64,000 nucleotides of DNA from an uncultured Methanosarcinales archaeon (GTDB lineage Archaea > Halobacteriota > Methanosarcinia > Methanotrichales > Methanotrichaceae): the NCBI GenBank assembly GCA_903871465.1, contig CAIQHB010000046.1:1-64000 (forward strand), given 5' to 3'. A program made the position numbers and the translations under genes. A model generated the notes under the pieces. That model did no database searches, had not been told where the DNA came from, and worked only from the letters and a program-made list of their open reading frames with translations. Of this stretch, positions 1 to 8,283 are shown in pieces; position 1 is the first letter of the stretch, and the number at the start of each line of letters is the position of its first letter.

Positions 1-46
1 CCAGGACCTCGGCAAGACTTGATGCATCGGGTGCCATTGTTACCAT
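1..46 (-). CDS. gvpA: Gas vesicle structural protein GvpA, N-terminal part (cut by window edge)
   Basis: Only the first 15 codons are inside the window. They read [15 protein letters not shown], nearly the same as the start of the complete gvpA copy just upstream (86-316), and bases 1-46 closely match bases 271-316. A strong Shine-Dalgarno sequence (AGGAGGT on the minus strand, about 54-60) precedes the ATG. GvpA is the small hydrophobic protein that builds the ribs of gas vesicles. The second copy sits 39 nt downstream of the first on the same strand, so the two are probably co-transcribed. The identity is secure from the matching start; the rest of the gene lies outside. Confidence 0.85.
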   Translation of the reverse strand, partial: MVTMAPDASSLAEVL

Positions 47-85
47 TTTTTAAACCTCCTGTTATATTTTAGAATTTCTCTAACC

Positions 86-316
86 TTAAGCGGGGACCTT
101 GGGGGTCGCGCCTATTGCTGCCTGCTCGATCTTGGCCATCTCCTCAGAGTAGTGCAGGAAGGTGTCGACCGAAGCCACGACAACGCGGGACTCGACTGTC
201 AAAATCTCGATGCCGACCAGGCTGACTCTGGCCCAAACATCTACTACTACGCCCTTGTCTAGAATCCTATCCAGGACCTCGGCAAGACTTGATGCATTTG
301 GTGTTGCGGTTACCAT
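86..316 (-). CDS. gvpA: Gas vesicle structural protein GvpA
   Basis: A 76-residue protein with the GvpA core: [20 protein letters not shown], then a second amphipathic stretch around [19 protein letters not shown] and a short tail. This is the normal length of the family. GvpA forms the gas-filled protein shell that gives buoyancy. The ATG is preceded by CAGGAGGTG (about 325-333). AT-rich TATA-like sequences lie further upstream on the minus strand (about 330-343 and 360-370). A second gvpA copy follows on the same strand, as in other gas vesicle clusters. Other gvp genes are expected beyond the left edge. The divergent two-component and KaiC-like genes could regulate it, but this is only suggested by position. 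Confidence 0.93.
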   Translation of the reverse strand: MVTATPNASSLAEVLDRILDKGVVVDVWARVSLVGIEILTVESRVVVASVDTFLHYSEEMAKIEQAAIGATPKVPA

Positions 317-866
317 TTCTTTTTCACCTCCTGTATAAATTTATCCTGAGTAATCTCTAGGATTATAATCTGATCATAGGAAGACAAGGCCCGGGATTTT
401 GCAATTCGTAGGTTCCCTGCCGGAGATAAGATCCGATGAGATCTACGCCATTGCTCGTTCTGCATTTACATTGTCTTCCATATTTTTTAACTGTTGTATT
501 TTTTTAATAATCTAACCTAACTATCTAATTTTTTTCATGGATTATTTCAAAGGAAAGCGGGATGGATTGAAGATGGATTTCGAGGAGGCCGTCCTTTTCA
601 ATCCAGTCTTTCCTTCGCGTCTGACATACATTTGACTGAGCTAGGTGACGAGAGTACGAAACCTCTGCAAGATGCATTCGTACAATACCCTAGATACAAG
701 CATGACCTAAATAGTCTTTCATCTTTCAAAATTATTTCCAATTATTGTTCAGAATTTGTTTCGAAGTTTTAATGATAACAAGCTATAAGTATTCGAAAAA
801 TAGTATGACAGTGAGTTTTTAGCTGCCGGAAGGATCAGGGAATATATTGATGATTTGCGAGGCAAA
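317..866. other. 550-bp intergenic region between gvpA and the signalling operon
   Basis: No convincing gene. The gvpA side carries the SD and TATA-like motifs. The middle is AT rich (about 480-540). At 552-613 there is a long interrupted inverted repeat: GGAAAG and GGATTGAA on the left match TTCAATCC and CTTTCC on the right, with a 20-25 nt GC-richer loop. The right part (700-840) is AT rich and should hold the promoter of the response-regulator operon. Confidence 0.6.
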
Positions 867-1223
867 ATGAAGTTACTCGTTGTCGATGATGCCCCAGAAA
901 TGCTCAAAGCATTCAGGGATATATTGGAGGCTCATGGATGTGAGGTATATGAAGCGGAAAACGGCGAAGAGGCTTTGATCAAATACGCGGACATGAAGCC
1001 TGACATCGTTCTAATGGATATATTGATGCCAAGGTTGGATGGCATCAGTGCCACTAAGCGAATAATCCAGGGAGATCCCTTTGCTAAGATAATTGTCATC
1101 TCCGCCGTGGGAAAGAGCGGACTGGAAAAAGAATGCCTTGTGGCTGGAGCTAAAGAATTCGTTGTAAAACCCTTCAAGGTAAGAGAACTTTTGAACTCCA
1201 TAGACTCGCTGGTTAAACAATGA
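867..1223 (+). CDS. Single-domain response regulator (CheY-like)
   Basis: A receiver domain with nothing else, about 118 residues. It begins MKLLVVDDAPEML with the acidic pair of the phosphorylation pocket. The phospho-acceptor Asp lies in IVLMDILMPRLDG, the conserved Ser in VISAV and the Lys in VVKPF. There is no DNA-binding output domain, so it must act through protein contacts. The ATG at 867 gives the usual receiver start; an in-frame TTG at 855 is the alternative. The stop overlaps the histidine kinase start (ATGA at 1220-1223), so the two are translationally coupled and form a cognate pair. Confidence 0.9.
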   Translation: MKLLVVDDAPEMLKAFRDILEAHGCEVYEAENGEEALIKYADMKPDIVLMDILMPRLDGISATKRIIQGDPFAKIIVISAVGKSGLEKECLVAGAKEFVVKPFKVRELLNSIDSLVKQ

Positions 1224-2350
1224 AAGGAATTGAATCGGTAAGAGGGTATCAGGAAGAGATAATAGAGGCCATCCCAAGCACCATTATTGTTGTAAACAGG
1301 AATCAGGAGGTACTCTACGCCAATAGAAATTACTACGCCAAGTCCGTCGCAAAAAAGGAGAGAGACGTTTTGGGAGAACGGCTTTCAAGAGTAATTCCGC
1401 CGTTCTTGATAGAAAAGACAAGAATTGACGATAAGATCCGGGAGGTCTTCCTTACCGGAGTTCCCTTTGACGGAGATCAGCTCAGATACCCCGGCGGTAT
1501 GTTTTATTTCTATAAAATCTATCCATTAAAAGAGGGTGAAGCGAGTATAAGCAAAGTCGTAATTTTTATGGAGAATATTACCGAACTCACCAGACTCGAA
1601 GAGGAGCTAAGGGATTCTTATGTCAAGCTGGAAAATGCCTACGATGAACTGAAAGAGAATGACGAAATGAAGTCTGAGTTCATTTCCACAGCGTCTCACG
1701 AGCTTAGGACTCCGATTACTGTGATAAACAGCTACATTGAGATGTTCGAAGAGGGAATGCTTGGTGAATTAGGGGTTGTCCAGCGGGAAAAGATCCAGAT
1801 AATAAGTTCCCAGATAGAGCATATGATACGGCTGGTAGAAGACATGCTCGATACCTCCAGATTGGAGTCCAGGAAGCTTAAAATTCATAAATCCTCTATC
1901 AAAGTTGATGAAATTGCCAGGAAGGTGCTCGATGAGCTGAGCAGGCTATCGGGGTTGAAAGAACAGGCAGTTTCTTTGACCATTGAGGGTCCGCTCTCTG
2001 AGATCGAGGGGGATGGTAGGCGGATCACACAGGTTTTCAATAATCTTCTGACGAATGCCATCAAATACACCCACAATAAGGGAAAGATAAATGTCATAAT
2101 TAGGGATGAACCGTACGATATTCAGGTATCAATAGTAGATAACGGCATAGGAGTTGCAAAGAAAGATCACTCAAAAATTTTCGAAAAATTCTTTACGGGC
2201 AACGGGAGCTCTCTAACCAGAGAATCAGGTCGTATGGGACTTGGTCTTGCCATCGCCAAAGGAATCGTTGAGGCCCACAAAGGCCGCATTTGGGTAGAGA
2301 GCGAGATAGGAAAAGGGAGCACCTTCATATTCACGCTGCCAAAAGCATGA
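1220..2350 (+). CDS. PAS-domain sensor histidine kinase
   Basis: 376 residues with no membrane segment, so cytosolic. A PAS-type sensor domain covers about residues 10-120 and is followed by a coiled linker (121-150). The HisKA dimerisation box has the phospho-accepting His160 in FISTASHELRTPITVI. The HATPase domain shows the N box NNLLTNAIKY, G1 box DNGIGV and G2 box GRMGLGLAIAKGIVEAHKG. It is coupled to the response regulator upstream (ATGA overlap) and to the DUF835 gene downstream (ATGA at 2347-2350). The three genes form one signalling unit. The signal it senses cannot be read from the sequence. Confidence 0.93.
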   Translation: MKGIESVRGYQEEIIEAIPSTIIVVNRNQEVLYANRNYYAKSVAKKERDVLGERLSRVIPPFLIEKTRIDDKIREVFLTGVPFDGDQLRYPGGMFYFYKIYPLKEGEASISKVVIFMENITELTRLEEELRDSYVKLENAYDELKENDEMKSEFISTASHELRTPITVINSYIEMFEEGMLGELGVVQREKIQIISSQIEHMIRLVEDMLDTSRLESRKLKIHKSSIKVDEIARKVLDELSRLSGLKEQAVSLTIEGPLSEIEGDGRRITQVFNNLLTNAIKYTHNKGKINVIIRDEPYDIQVSIVDNGIGVAKKDHSKIFEKFFTGNGSSLTRESGRMGLGLAIAKGIVEAHKGRIWVESEIGKGSTFIFTLPKA

Positions 2351-2991
2351 TCAAAGAAATTCTATCCAAACTGAAGATATCGCCGGCCGTCATGCCCACA
2401 ACTGAGCCTATAAACCACCATGTTTGCTGCGATCTCGCGAGGGGCTCCAGCTACCTGGTCAAGGAGCCGAAGGCTGAGCATAGCTTTGAGATCTTTGCAT
2501 CTCTGGTCAAGGGCCGGTGTTTGGATTGCAGCCATCTCGATGCCTTTCCCTGTGAGAGCATTGGTTGCGAAAGATGCATATTGCCTTGCACCTGCAAGGG
2601 GTGCAAGCATTCCAGGGCTCAAGGATTATGCTTTACCATGAATTCTCCTCGCGAGGTTCGGCTGATTTATGCCCTGCAAACTACACCTATTTTTTGGATA
2701 AGCAAACACGGACCGCAATGTACCAACCCGATGAATCTGGAGAAGATTGCGGATATAATCAATAAATTTTTAAAACAAAGCAAAAATCCAGTGGTTCTTC
2801 TCGACGGAATAGAACACTTGATACTGGAAAATGGCTCCTCACCTGTATTGAGGCTTCTAAGGGATATAGAAGAATGGATGGTACTGCAAAATGCCATTTT
2901 GATCCTGCCCGTTAATCCTGCTGCTGTTGAAAAGAAAGAGCTGGCATTAATAGAAAGGAGCACCAATGATTTGAAACCTCAGGCGAACTAA
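2347..2991 (+). CDS. DUF835 protein with a cysteine-rich insert
   Basis: 214 residues starting at the ATG that overlaps the kinase stop; longer upstream starts would run into the kinase gene. The protein matches the archaeal DUF835 family: YLVKEPKAEHSFEIFASLVK at the start, then a segment around PIFWISKHG and VVLLDGIEHLILENG, and a late ILPVNPAAV. DUF835 domains are usually fused to or encoded beside archaeal signalling proteins. The odd part is residues 58-86, with eight cysteines in 29 residues (58, 61, 69, 74, 77, 81, 83, 86), plus Cys27, Cys28 and Cys95. This suggests bound metal or redox sensing. The function is unknown. Confidence 0.82.
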   Translation: MIKEILSKLKISPAVMPTTEPINHHVCCDLARGSSYLVKEPKAEHSFEIFASLVKGRCLDCSHLDAFPCESIGCERCILPCTCKGCKHSRAQGLCFTMNSPREVRLIYALQTTPIFWISKHGPQCTNPMNLEKIADIINKFLKQSKNPVVLLDGIEHLILENGSSPVLRLLRDIEEWMVLQNAILILPVNPAAVEKKELALIERSTNDLKPQAN

Positions 2992-3133
2992 GAAATGTTT
3001 TTTTATATAAAATATAGAACATAAGAGCTTAAATAGAGGAGTGTTCATTGATGTGCCATAAGGAAATGGAAGCAGAGTTAATGAAAAAATTCATATAGTT
3101 AGTAGTAGAGTAGTAAGAAGAACGAGTCCAACT

Positions 3134-3505
3134 ATGAATCGATCAATCGATAAGGTCCCAGAACTCTGCGAATCTCAAGAGGATTATTGCAAGAAATTTA
3201 TTGAGAGGATCATCAAGACCAATAGAGAAGTATTCATATTATCCTGCCTCTTGGAGAAGCAGATGTGCGGTTACGATCTGATCAAGGATATTTTCACAAA
3301 ATGCGATGTATTCCTAAGTCAAGGAACAGTTTATCCCATCCTATATACTCTTGAAGAAGAGGGGTTGCTGATAGCAGAGTATAGCAGAGGGGATATGAGG
3401 TCCAAAAAATACAGTCTGACTCCCAGGGGAAGAGAAGTAGCTGAAAGGGATATTGAAGAGTTTGCCAATGCACTGGAACAGACATCCTCTTTAATAAAAA
3501 GGTGA
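3134..3505 (+). CDS. PadR-family transcriptional regulator
   Basis: 123 residues with the PadR winged-helix pattern: FILSCLLEKQMCGYDLIKDI, then LSQGTVYPILYTLEEEGLL, then a wing ending KKYSLTPRGREVAERDIEEF. PadR proteins are small dimeric repressors that bind near their own promoters. A strong TATA-like sequence lies at about 3002-3016, giving a leader of roughly 95 nt that also contains a possible 15-codon ORF (3051-3098). The gene is followed directly by the KaiC-like ATPase, whose SD overlaps the padR stop, so the two are an operon. Its effector and targets are not evident. Confidence 0.88.
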   Translation: MNRSIDKVPELCESQEDYCKKFIERIIKTNREVFILSCLLEKQMCGYDLIKDIFTKCDVFLSQGTVYPILYTLEEEGLLIAEYSRGDMRSKKYSLTPRGREVAERDIEEFANALEQTSSLIKR

Positions 3506-3510
3506 ATCTT

Positions 3511-4203
3511 ATGCTGAGGAACGCCGTCAACGGACTGGAGAATCTTCTCATGAATGAGATTCCTGCGGGTTCGGTTATCCTGGTGAACGGCGCCGAGGGA
3601 ACTCTCAAATCAGGGCTGGTTTTCAGCATGCTATCCAATCATATAACAGTCACCGGCGAGCATGGACTATATGTTAGTTTGGAGCAGACCAAATGGAGCC
3701 ACCTTCAAAATATGAATAGCCTGCGGATCAAAAAAGTTGATGGCCTGCACATATTCGATTATCAAGACATGCGTAAAGAATGGATCGATCGAGAATTGGA
3801 TTTTAGCACGATGACTGAAGAAGTCATTGATTTTTATAAAAATAAGTACGATAATCTGAAGGTATTCGCCCTTGATTCGTTAAATGCCCTCTATTCCATC
3901 TCCGATGATGCACCTCTCAGGAAAAAGATGTACCATTTCTTCTTGAGTCTCAGGGAAGAAGGTCTAACCTCTTTCTTGATTATGGAATCCCCCCCATCAA
4001 GGTTATCTACACAATTCACTGAATGGCATCAACCAGAACGTTTTCTCGCCGACGGTACCATTGAGCTCGGCATGGTTGAAGTAAATGGAGTTGTCAAGAG
4101 ATATATACAGATCCTGAAGATGAGAGCCACAAGACACGCCATGGAAAAGCATCAAATTACTATTGATGAAAATGGATTGAATATATTAGGACCTATTTAT
4201 TAA
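3511..4203 (+). CDS. KaiC-like RecA-superfamily ATPase
   Basis: About 230 residues, a single KaiC/RAD55-type ATPase domain. The Walker A motif is GAEGTLKSGL, the Walker B strand is VFALDSLNAL and a late strand reads RYIQILKMRATRH, as in KaiC-family proteins. I chose the ATG at 3511 because AGGTGA (3500-3505) sits 5 nt upstream; a GTG at 3502 overlapping the padR stop is possible. KaiC-like proteins in archaea often act as signalling ATPases beside two-component and DUF835 genes, and GvpD of halophilic gas vesicle clusters is also a P-loop protein. A regulatory role here is inference. Confidence 0.85.
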   Translation: MLRNAVNGLENLLMNEIPAGSVILVNGAEGTLKSGLVFSMLSNHITVTGEHGLYVSLEQTKWSHLQNMNSLRIKKVDGLHIFDYQDMRKEWIDRELDFSTMTEEVIDFYKNKYDNLKVFALDSLNALYSISDDAPLRKKMYHFFLSLREEGLTSFLIMESPPSRLSTQFTEWHQPERFLADGTIELGMVEVNGVVKRYIQILKMRATRHAMEKHQITIDENGLNILGPIY

Positions 4204-4210
4204 TACGACT

Positions 4211-4651
4211 TTATCGTCTCCTATCGTGATTCTCTCGAGGAACTGTACAATGGACTCGAAGCTTTGATTTATTAAGTTGGAGCTCAGAAACCAATCTCTT
4301 ATTGTACCAGGCCCTGATGAATAGCGGCTCCAATTCAATAGCTCTATTATAGCATTCAATAGCCTCTTTGTGTCTACCTAGCATATATAGAATGTTACCT
4401 TTTGTGTTACAGGCCAGGGCATTGTCCGGATTTATGCAAAGAGACTTCTCGCAGCATATCATGGCGTTATTATAGCTTTTTTGGAAGTAAAAGATATCCG
4501 CTTTAGCAGACCAGGCTTCCCAGCTCTCAGGATCGTTTTCAAGCTCCCTCTCAACGACCATAGCGGCTCCATCCAGCCCTTCGCAGGATAGCAGGCGTAA
4601 TGCTTTTTTAAAAGTACCATCGCCTTTCCCATCATCTCTGGATTGAATCAT
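4211..4651 (-). CDS. Small TPR-repeat protein
   Basis: 146 residues with about three tetratricopeptide repeats: one around PESWEAWSAKADIFYFQKSY, one around PDNALACNTKGNILYMLGRH, and a last partial one at EPLFIRAWYNKRLV. The C-terminal 25 residues are basic. TPR proteins are scaffolds for protein contacts; no enzymatic domain is visible. On the minus strand an SD-like AGGAGC lies about 12 nt before the ATG and a TATA-like ATCTAAATAAT a little further up. The gene converges on the KaiC-like gene with a 7-nt gap, so it is transcribed separately from the signalling block. Confidence 0.8.
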   Translation of the reverse strand: MIQSRDDGKGDGTFKKALRLLSCEGLDGAAMVVERELENDPESWEAWSAKADIFYFQKSYNNAMICCEKSLCINPDNALACNTKGNILYMLGRHKEAIECYNRAIELEPLFIRAWYNKRLVSELQLNKSKLRVHCTVPRENHDRRR

Positions 4652-5076
4652 TGAACGACTTGCTCCTAATTATTTAGATATTCATCAAGTATAAATTCCA
4701 TTGAAGCCTTGCCCTCGAATCTAACCGGATGAATAAGATAAGCAGACGCATGAACGCGATTGATTGGACATATCAATATTCTATGAGATACCTATATGTT
4801 TATTTTTCCATCATTTCTCCAAAGTTCATGGTATAATCCATATCTGCTATCTGATTCTTTCTGCTAATTTGATGGTACCATGGTTGGGATTACATATATA
4901 GACGATTTCATACACCAAAGTGTACAAATCAGTCTTATGCCTTTGATGCAATACGAAAATAGGGTATTCTTTGAAACTAGGCTAAAGGGATGAAGACAAA
5001 GACGCCAAAAGGAGACGACTGAGAGAATAGTGAGAAGAAGGGTTCGGATACGTCCCATATGGCGGCCTGCGACCGC
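4652..5076. other. AT-rich intergenic region without a supported gene
   Basis: The left end holds the promoter of the TPR gene (about 4660-4690). The rest is AT rich, with no SD-preceded ORF. A 64-codon minus-strand frame at 4864-5058 has no recognisable domain and was not accepted. Confidence 0.5.
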
Positions 5077-5745
5077 TTACTTAAACACCTCTCCTGCTTC
5101 TTTGTACCACAACAAGAGGTCAAGTTGTCCCATAGGAATTTCCGCCTTTCTGGAAAAGGCCTCCATCTTCTTCTCGATCTCTAGGTAGATCCTTTTTGTC
5201 GGAGAGCCTGGAACCTCATCGATAACGCCCAGAAGCACCAGATTTTTGAGAATATGCCGATCAAGGATAGCCAGATCCTCTCCAAGGCCAATGTTTCTCA
5301 AGAAATGGCTGGCTTCTTTATAGCCGAGCCCCATCACATTTTCTACCAGCCACTCCCGGGCTGTTGCAGGGCTGGCAAATCCCGCAACCGTGGCTCTCAG
5401 GGATGTTTCACAAAACATCAGCCGAGCCCTGCAGATGTAATCTGCTTTTCGCCGGTTAAACCTGACACCCACCAACTCCTCCTGAATTTCAGAGGATCCT
5501 CCGGTGGACATCATGCACTTCCTGTCCAGCCGTTGTACTGCTTTCCAGCATGTTCTGGCCTTGGACTGAGGCGTGAGCAGACAGAAGACAAGCTCTCTGA
5601 AGAGATCCTCATCGCTCGCAGTCTCCCAGATATGCCGAAACTCTCCCAACCGGGCCTCAATCTGCCCCTTTACGGGAGTGTAAAGGTCCATTAGTTCCTG
5701 CATAGAGAGTATCTCGGCTCTCTCTTCAGCATCTTCAGCATCCAT
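5077..5745 (-). CDS. ogg: N-glycosylase/DNA lyase, Ogg2-type 8-oxoguanine glycosylase
   Basis: 222 residues, the usual length for the archaeal Ogg2 family. The helix-hairpin-helix region reads VMGLGYKEASHFLRNIGLG, where the Lys of GYKEASHFLRN is the Schiff-base nucleophile. It is followed by LAILDRHILKNL with the catalytic Asp. The enzyme removes 8-oxoguanine opposite C and cleaves the abasic site (beta-lyase). The C-terminal lysine that aligns with the family end is present (EVFK). It is divergently oriented from uvrB, another repair gene, with 86 nt between the start codons. Confidence 0.9.
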   Translation of the reverse strand: MDAEDAEERAEILSMQELMDLYTPVKGQIEARLGEFRHIWETASDEDLFRELVFCLLTPQSKARTCWKAVQRLDRKCMMSTGGSSEIQEELVGVRFNRRKADYICRARLMFCETSLRATVAGFASPATAREWLVENVMGLGYKEASHFLRNIGLGEDLAILDRHILKNLVLLGVIDEVPGSPTKRIYLEIEKKMEAFSRKAEIPMGQLDLLLWYKEAGEVFK

Positions 5746-5831
5746 TTCGAAACAGTTTTGTTCAGGGATTATTTAGCGATTTTGCCGGGCAAAAAGCCTA
5801 TACCTTACAACGGCCCAGTTTATCACCTCCC

Positions 5832-7802
5832 ATGACAAAAAACATATCACATCCCAAGATCGCCTCTCTGCAGCAGTTCCATCTCGTCTCCAGTTTCAAA
5901 CCATGCGGCTCACAGCCGGAGGCCATCGAAAAGCTCATTTCCGGCCTGAAAGCTCACGAGCAGTTTCAAACCCTGATAGGCGTCACGGGCTCCGGAAAGA
6001 CCTATACAGTAGCCAATGTCATCCAGGAACGCCAAAAGCCCACCCTGGTCATTGCCCACAACAAGACCCTGGCCGACCAGCTCTATAACGAGTTCAAAGA
6101 GTTCTTCCCGGAAAACAGGGTGGAATATTTCGTCTCCTATTACGACTATTACCAGCCTGAATCTTATATCCCTTCCAAGGACCAGTACATCGAGAAGGAC
6201 TCCCATATCAATCCCAAGCTCGAACAGATGAGGCTGGCGACCACGGCCTCGCTGCTCTCCCGCCAGGATGTGATAGTGGTGGCATCCGTCTCCTGCATCT
6301 ACGGTCTGGGCAATCCTGAAAACTTCCAGAAGATGGGCTTTGAGCTGAAAGTAGGAGAGAGGATTTCAAGAAAGAAGATCCTGGGAAAGCTTGTAGACAT
6401 TCTCTTTGAGCGCTCCGACCTGGACCTTGCGCCGGGCCACTTCCGGGTCAATGGTGAGACCATCGATATTGTTCCAGGCTACTTCAACAACATAATCAGA
6501 ATCGAACTCTTCGGAGATGAGATAGAGAGGATATCCGAGGTCGACCGGCTGACCGGACAACGATTGGAGGATATGAACTATTTCTTCATCTATCCGGCCA
6601 GACATTACGTGATACCGGTGGAGGAACAGATGGCAGCTATTGCCACGATCCAGGCGGAGCTGGAGGAAAGGCTGCCAGAGCTCGGAATGATCGAAGCCCA
6701 CAGGCTGAAACAGCGAACTCAACATGACATGGAGATGATTCAAGAGACAGGAAGCTGCAAGGGCATCGAGAACTATTCCCGGCATTTCGACCGTCGCCAG
6801 CCCGATGAGCCGCCCTACTGCCTGCTGGACTATTTTCCAGAGGACTTTTTGCTCATCATCGATGAGAGCCACCAGACAATTCCCCAGCTTCGCGCCATGT
6901 ATAAGGGCGACCGCTCCCGTAAAAAAAGCCTGGTGGACTACGGCTTCCGGCTGCCCAGCAGCTATGACAACCGGCCGCTCGAATTTCCGGAGTTCGAGCA
7001 GTACATGAAGAATGTGATCTTCGTCTCGGCCACGCCCGGAGACTATGAGCTGGAGCATTCAGGACAGCCCGTTGAGCAGATCATTCGCCCCACCGGCCTG
7101 CTGGATCCTGTGGTGGAAGTCCGGCCCATTGAGGGGCAGGTGAGAGATGTCATGTCGGAGATCGGTCGCGTTGTTTCCAACGGGGACCGTGCGCTGGTGA
7201 CAACTCTCACCAAGCGTCTGGCAGAGGAGCTGACCGACTACCTGAGTCAGAACGATATCCGGGCCCGCTATCTGCACTCCGAGATCCAGTCCCTGGAGAG
7301 GACGGAGATCATTCGCGAGCTGAGACTCGGCAAGTTCGATGTGCTGGTGGGAATCAATCTCCTGCGCGAGGGACTGGATATTCCCGAGGTGGGATTCATA
7401 GGTATCCTGGATGCAGACAAAGAAGGATTCCTGCGCGATGAGAAGAGCCTGATCCAGACCATAGGCCGGGCCTCAAGAAATGCCAACTCCAGGGTGGTCC
7501 TCTATGCGGATAGAATGACAGGCTCCATAGTTGCGGCTATGGATAAGACAGGACGGCGCAGGGCGCTGCAGATGGCCTACAACCAGGAGCACGGCATAGT
7601 GCCTCGCACCATCAAAAAGCCCATCAGGGATAAGGTTGTGGAGATAACCGACACCAGGCATATTCCAAAAACCGATATACCGAACGTAATCATCGAGCTG
7701 GAGGCGGAGATGATGGCGGCGGCGGATAGGCTGGAGTTTGAGCGGGCGATACAACTGAGGGACACAGTGAAGAGGCTGGAGAAGGAGCTGAAGGTGGGGT
7801 GA
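5832..7802 (+). CDS. uvrB: UvrABC excision repair subunit B
   Basis: 656 residues, normal UvrB length. Walker A is GVTGSGKTYTVANV, the damage-probing beta-hairpin region contains YYDYYQPESYIPSKDQ, the DExx box is IDESH, and helicase motifs V and VI read INLLREGLDIPE and QTIGRASRN. A C-terminal UVR motif (LEAEMMAAADRLEFERAIQL) should bind UvrC. UvrB loads at lesions with UvrA and positions UvrC for the dual incision. The system is bacterial in origin and found in mesophilic methanogens. uvrA and uvrC are not in this window. Confidence 0.97.
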   Translation: MTKNISHPKIASLQQFHLVSSFKPCGSQPEAIEKLISGLKAHEQFQTLIGVTGSGKTYTVANVIQERQKPTLVIAHNKTLADQLYNEFKEFFPENRVEYFVSYYDYYQPESYIPSKDQYIEKDSHINPKLEQMRLATTASLLSRQDVIVVASVSCIYGLGNPENFQKMGFELKVGERISRKKILGKLVDILFERSDLDLAPGHFRVNGETIDIVPGYFNNIIRIELFGDEIERISEVDRLTGQRLEDMNYFFIYPARHYVIPVEEQMAAIATIQAELEERLPELGMIEAHRLKQRTQHDMEMIQETGSCKGIENYSRHFDRRQPDEPPYCLLDYFPEDFLLIIDESHQTIPQLRAMYKGDRSRKKSLVDYGFRLPSSYDNRPLEFPEFEQYMKNVIFVSATPGDYELEHSGQPVEQIIRPTGLLDPVVEVRPIEGQVRDVMSEIGRVVSNGDRALVTTLTKRLAEELTDYLSQNDIRARYLHSEIQSLERTEIIRELRLGKFDVLVGINLLREGLDIPEVGFIGILDADKEGFLRDEKSLIQTIGRASRNANSRVVLYADRMTGSIVAAMDKTGRRRALQMAYNQEHGIVPRTIKKPIRDKVVEITDTRHIPKTDIPNVIIELEAEMMAAADRLEFERAIQLRDTVKRLEKELKVG

Positions 7803-7872
7803 ATGGGAGCTAAGTGCACGGTTTACACGCGATTCTTGATAATTCACCATAATTGGAATATCTGAGAAGATT

Positions 7873-8183
7873 TGCGAGTGAGGAGAGTAAGCCCCCTTCT
7901 GTTCCAGACGGCATTCAGCTTAGCGCCATACCCGAGCTTGGCTGGACGTCCAATTTTTTCAGCTCTATTTTGGCTTGCACCCACAGGGTTTCGCCGTTTC
8001 ATCCGCGTCCCGCGCGACCTCAACCTCTCGGCATCATCGCTTTAACGCGGTGCGGTCTCGTTTCTGTGCCAGAGCCGGAGCTCTCGCCCCACATCCTTTT
8101 AGGGATGTCTGTGTGTCCAGTGGTGGGGGGACTTTCCACACCGGCCGGAATTGGCCAGCGGCAGCCGCCCTTCCTCTCTCGCC
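7873..8183 (-). ncRNA. rnpB: RNase P RNA
   Basis: The minus strand carries the universal RNase P elements. GGAAAGTCCCCCC (8137-8125) and ACAGAAGGGGGCTTAC (7902-7887) are the two halves of the P4 helix, in which AAGTCCCCC can pair with GGGGGCTT. The ends pair as P1: GCGAGAGAGGA at the 5' end with TCCTCACTCGC at the 3' end, with one mismatch. The resulting RNA is about 311 nt, normal for a type A archaeal RNase P RNA, which matures the 5' ends of tRNAs. A TATA box (8205-8214) lies about 26 nt upstream of the inferred 5' end. Plus-strand ORFs across this region are antisense artefacts. Confidence 0.92.
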
Positions 8184-8204
8184 AGACAGAGAAAACCTCC
8201 AACC

Positions 8205-8214
8205 GGATATAACC
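8205..8214 (-). promoter_or_regulatory. TATA box of the RNase P RNA gene
   Basis: GGTTATATCC on the minus strand, centred about 26 nt upstream of the 5' end of RNase P RNA as defined by the P1 pairing. The agreement between the folding boundary and the promoter distance supports both. Confidence 0.7.
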
Positions 8215-8283
8215 TTCGCGGTCGCAGTTGAGCCCCGGCCTTTCGGGCAAATCTTTATCCCATGACCCGTATCTCTACTTTGG

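Noticed and set aside
4864-5058. 64-codon hydrophobic minus-strand frame after ogg
   Set aside because: No SD, no family resemblance, AT-rich intergenic composition.
7853-8212. 119-codon plus-strand frame
   Set aside because: Lies antisense to RNase P RNA; composition follows the RNA structure.
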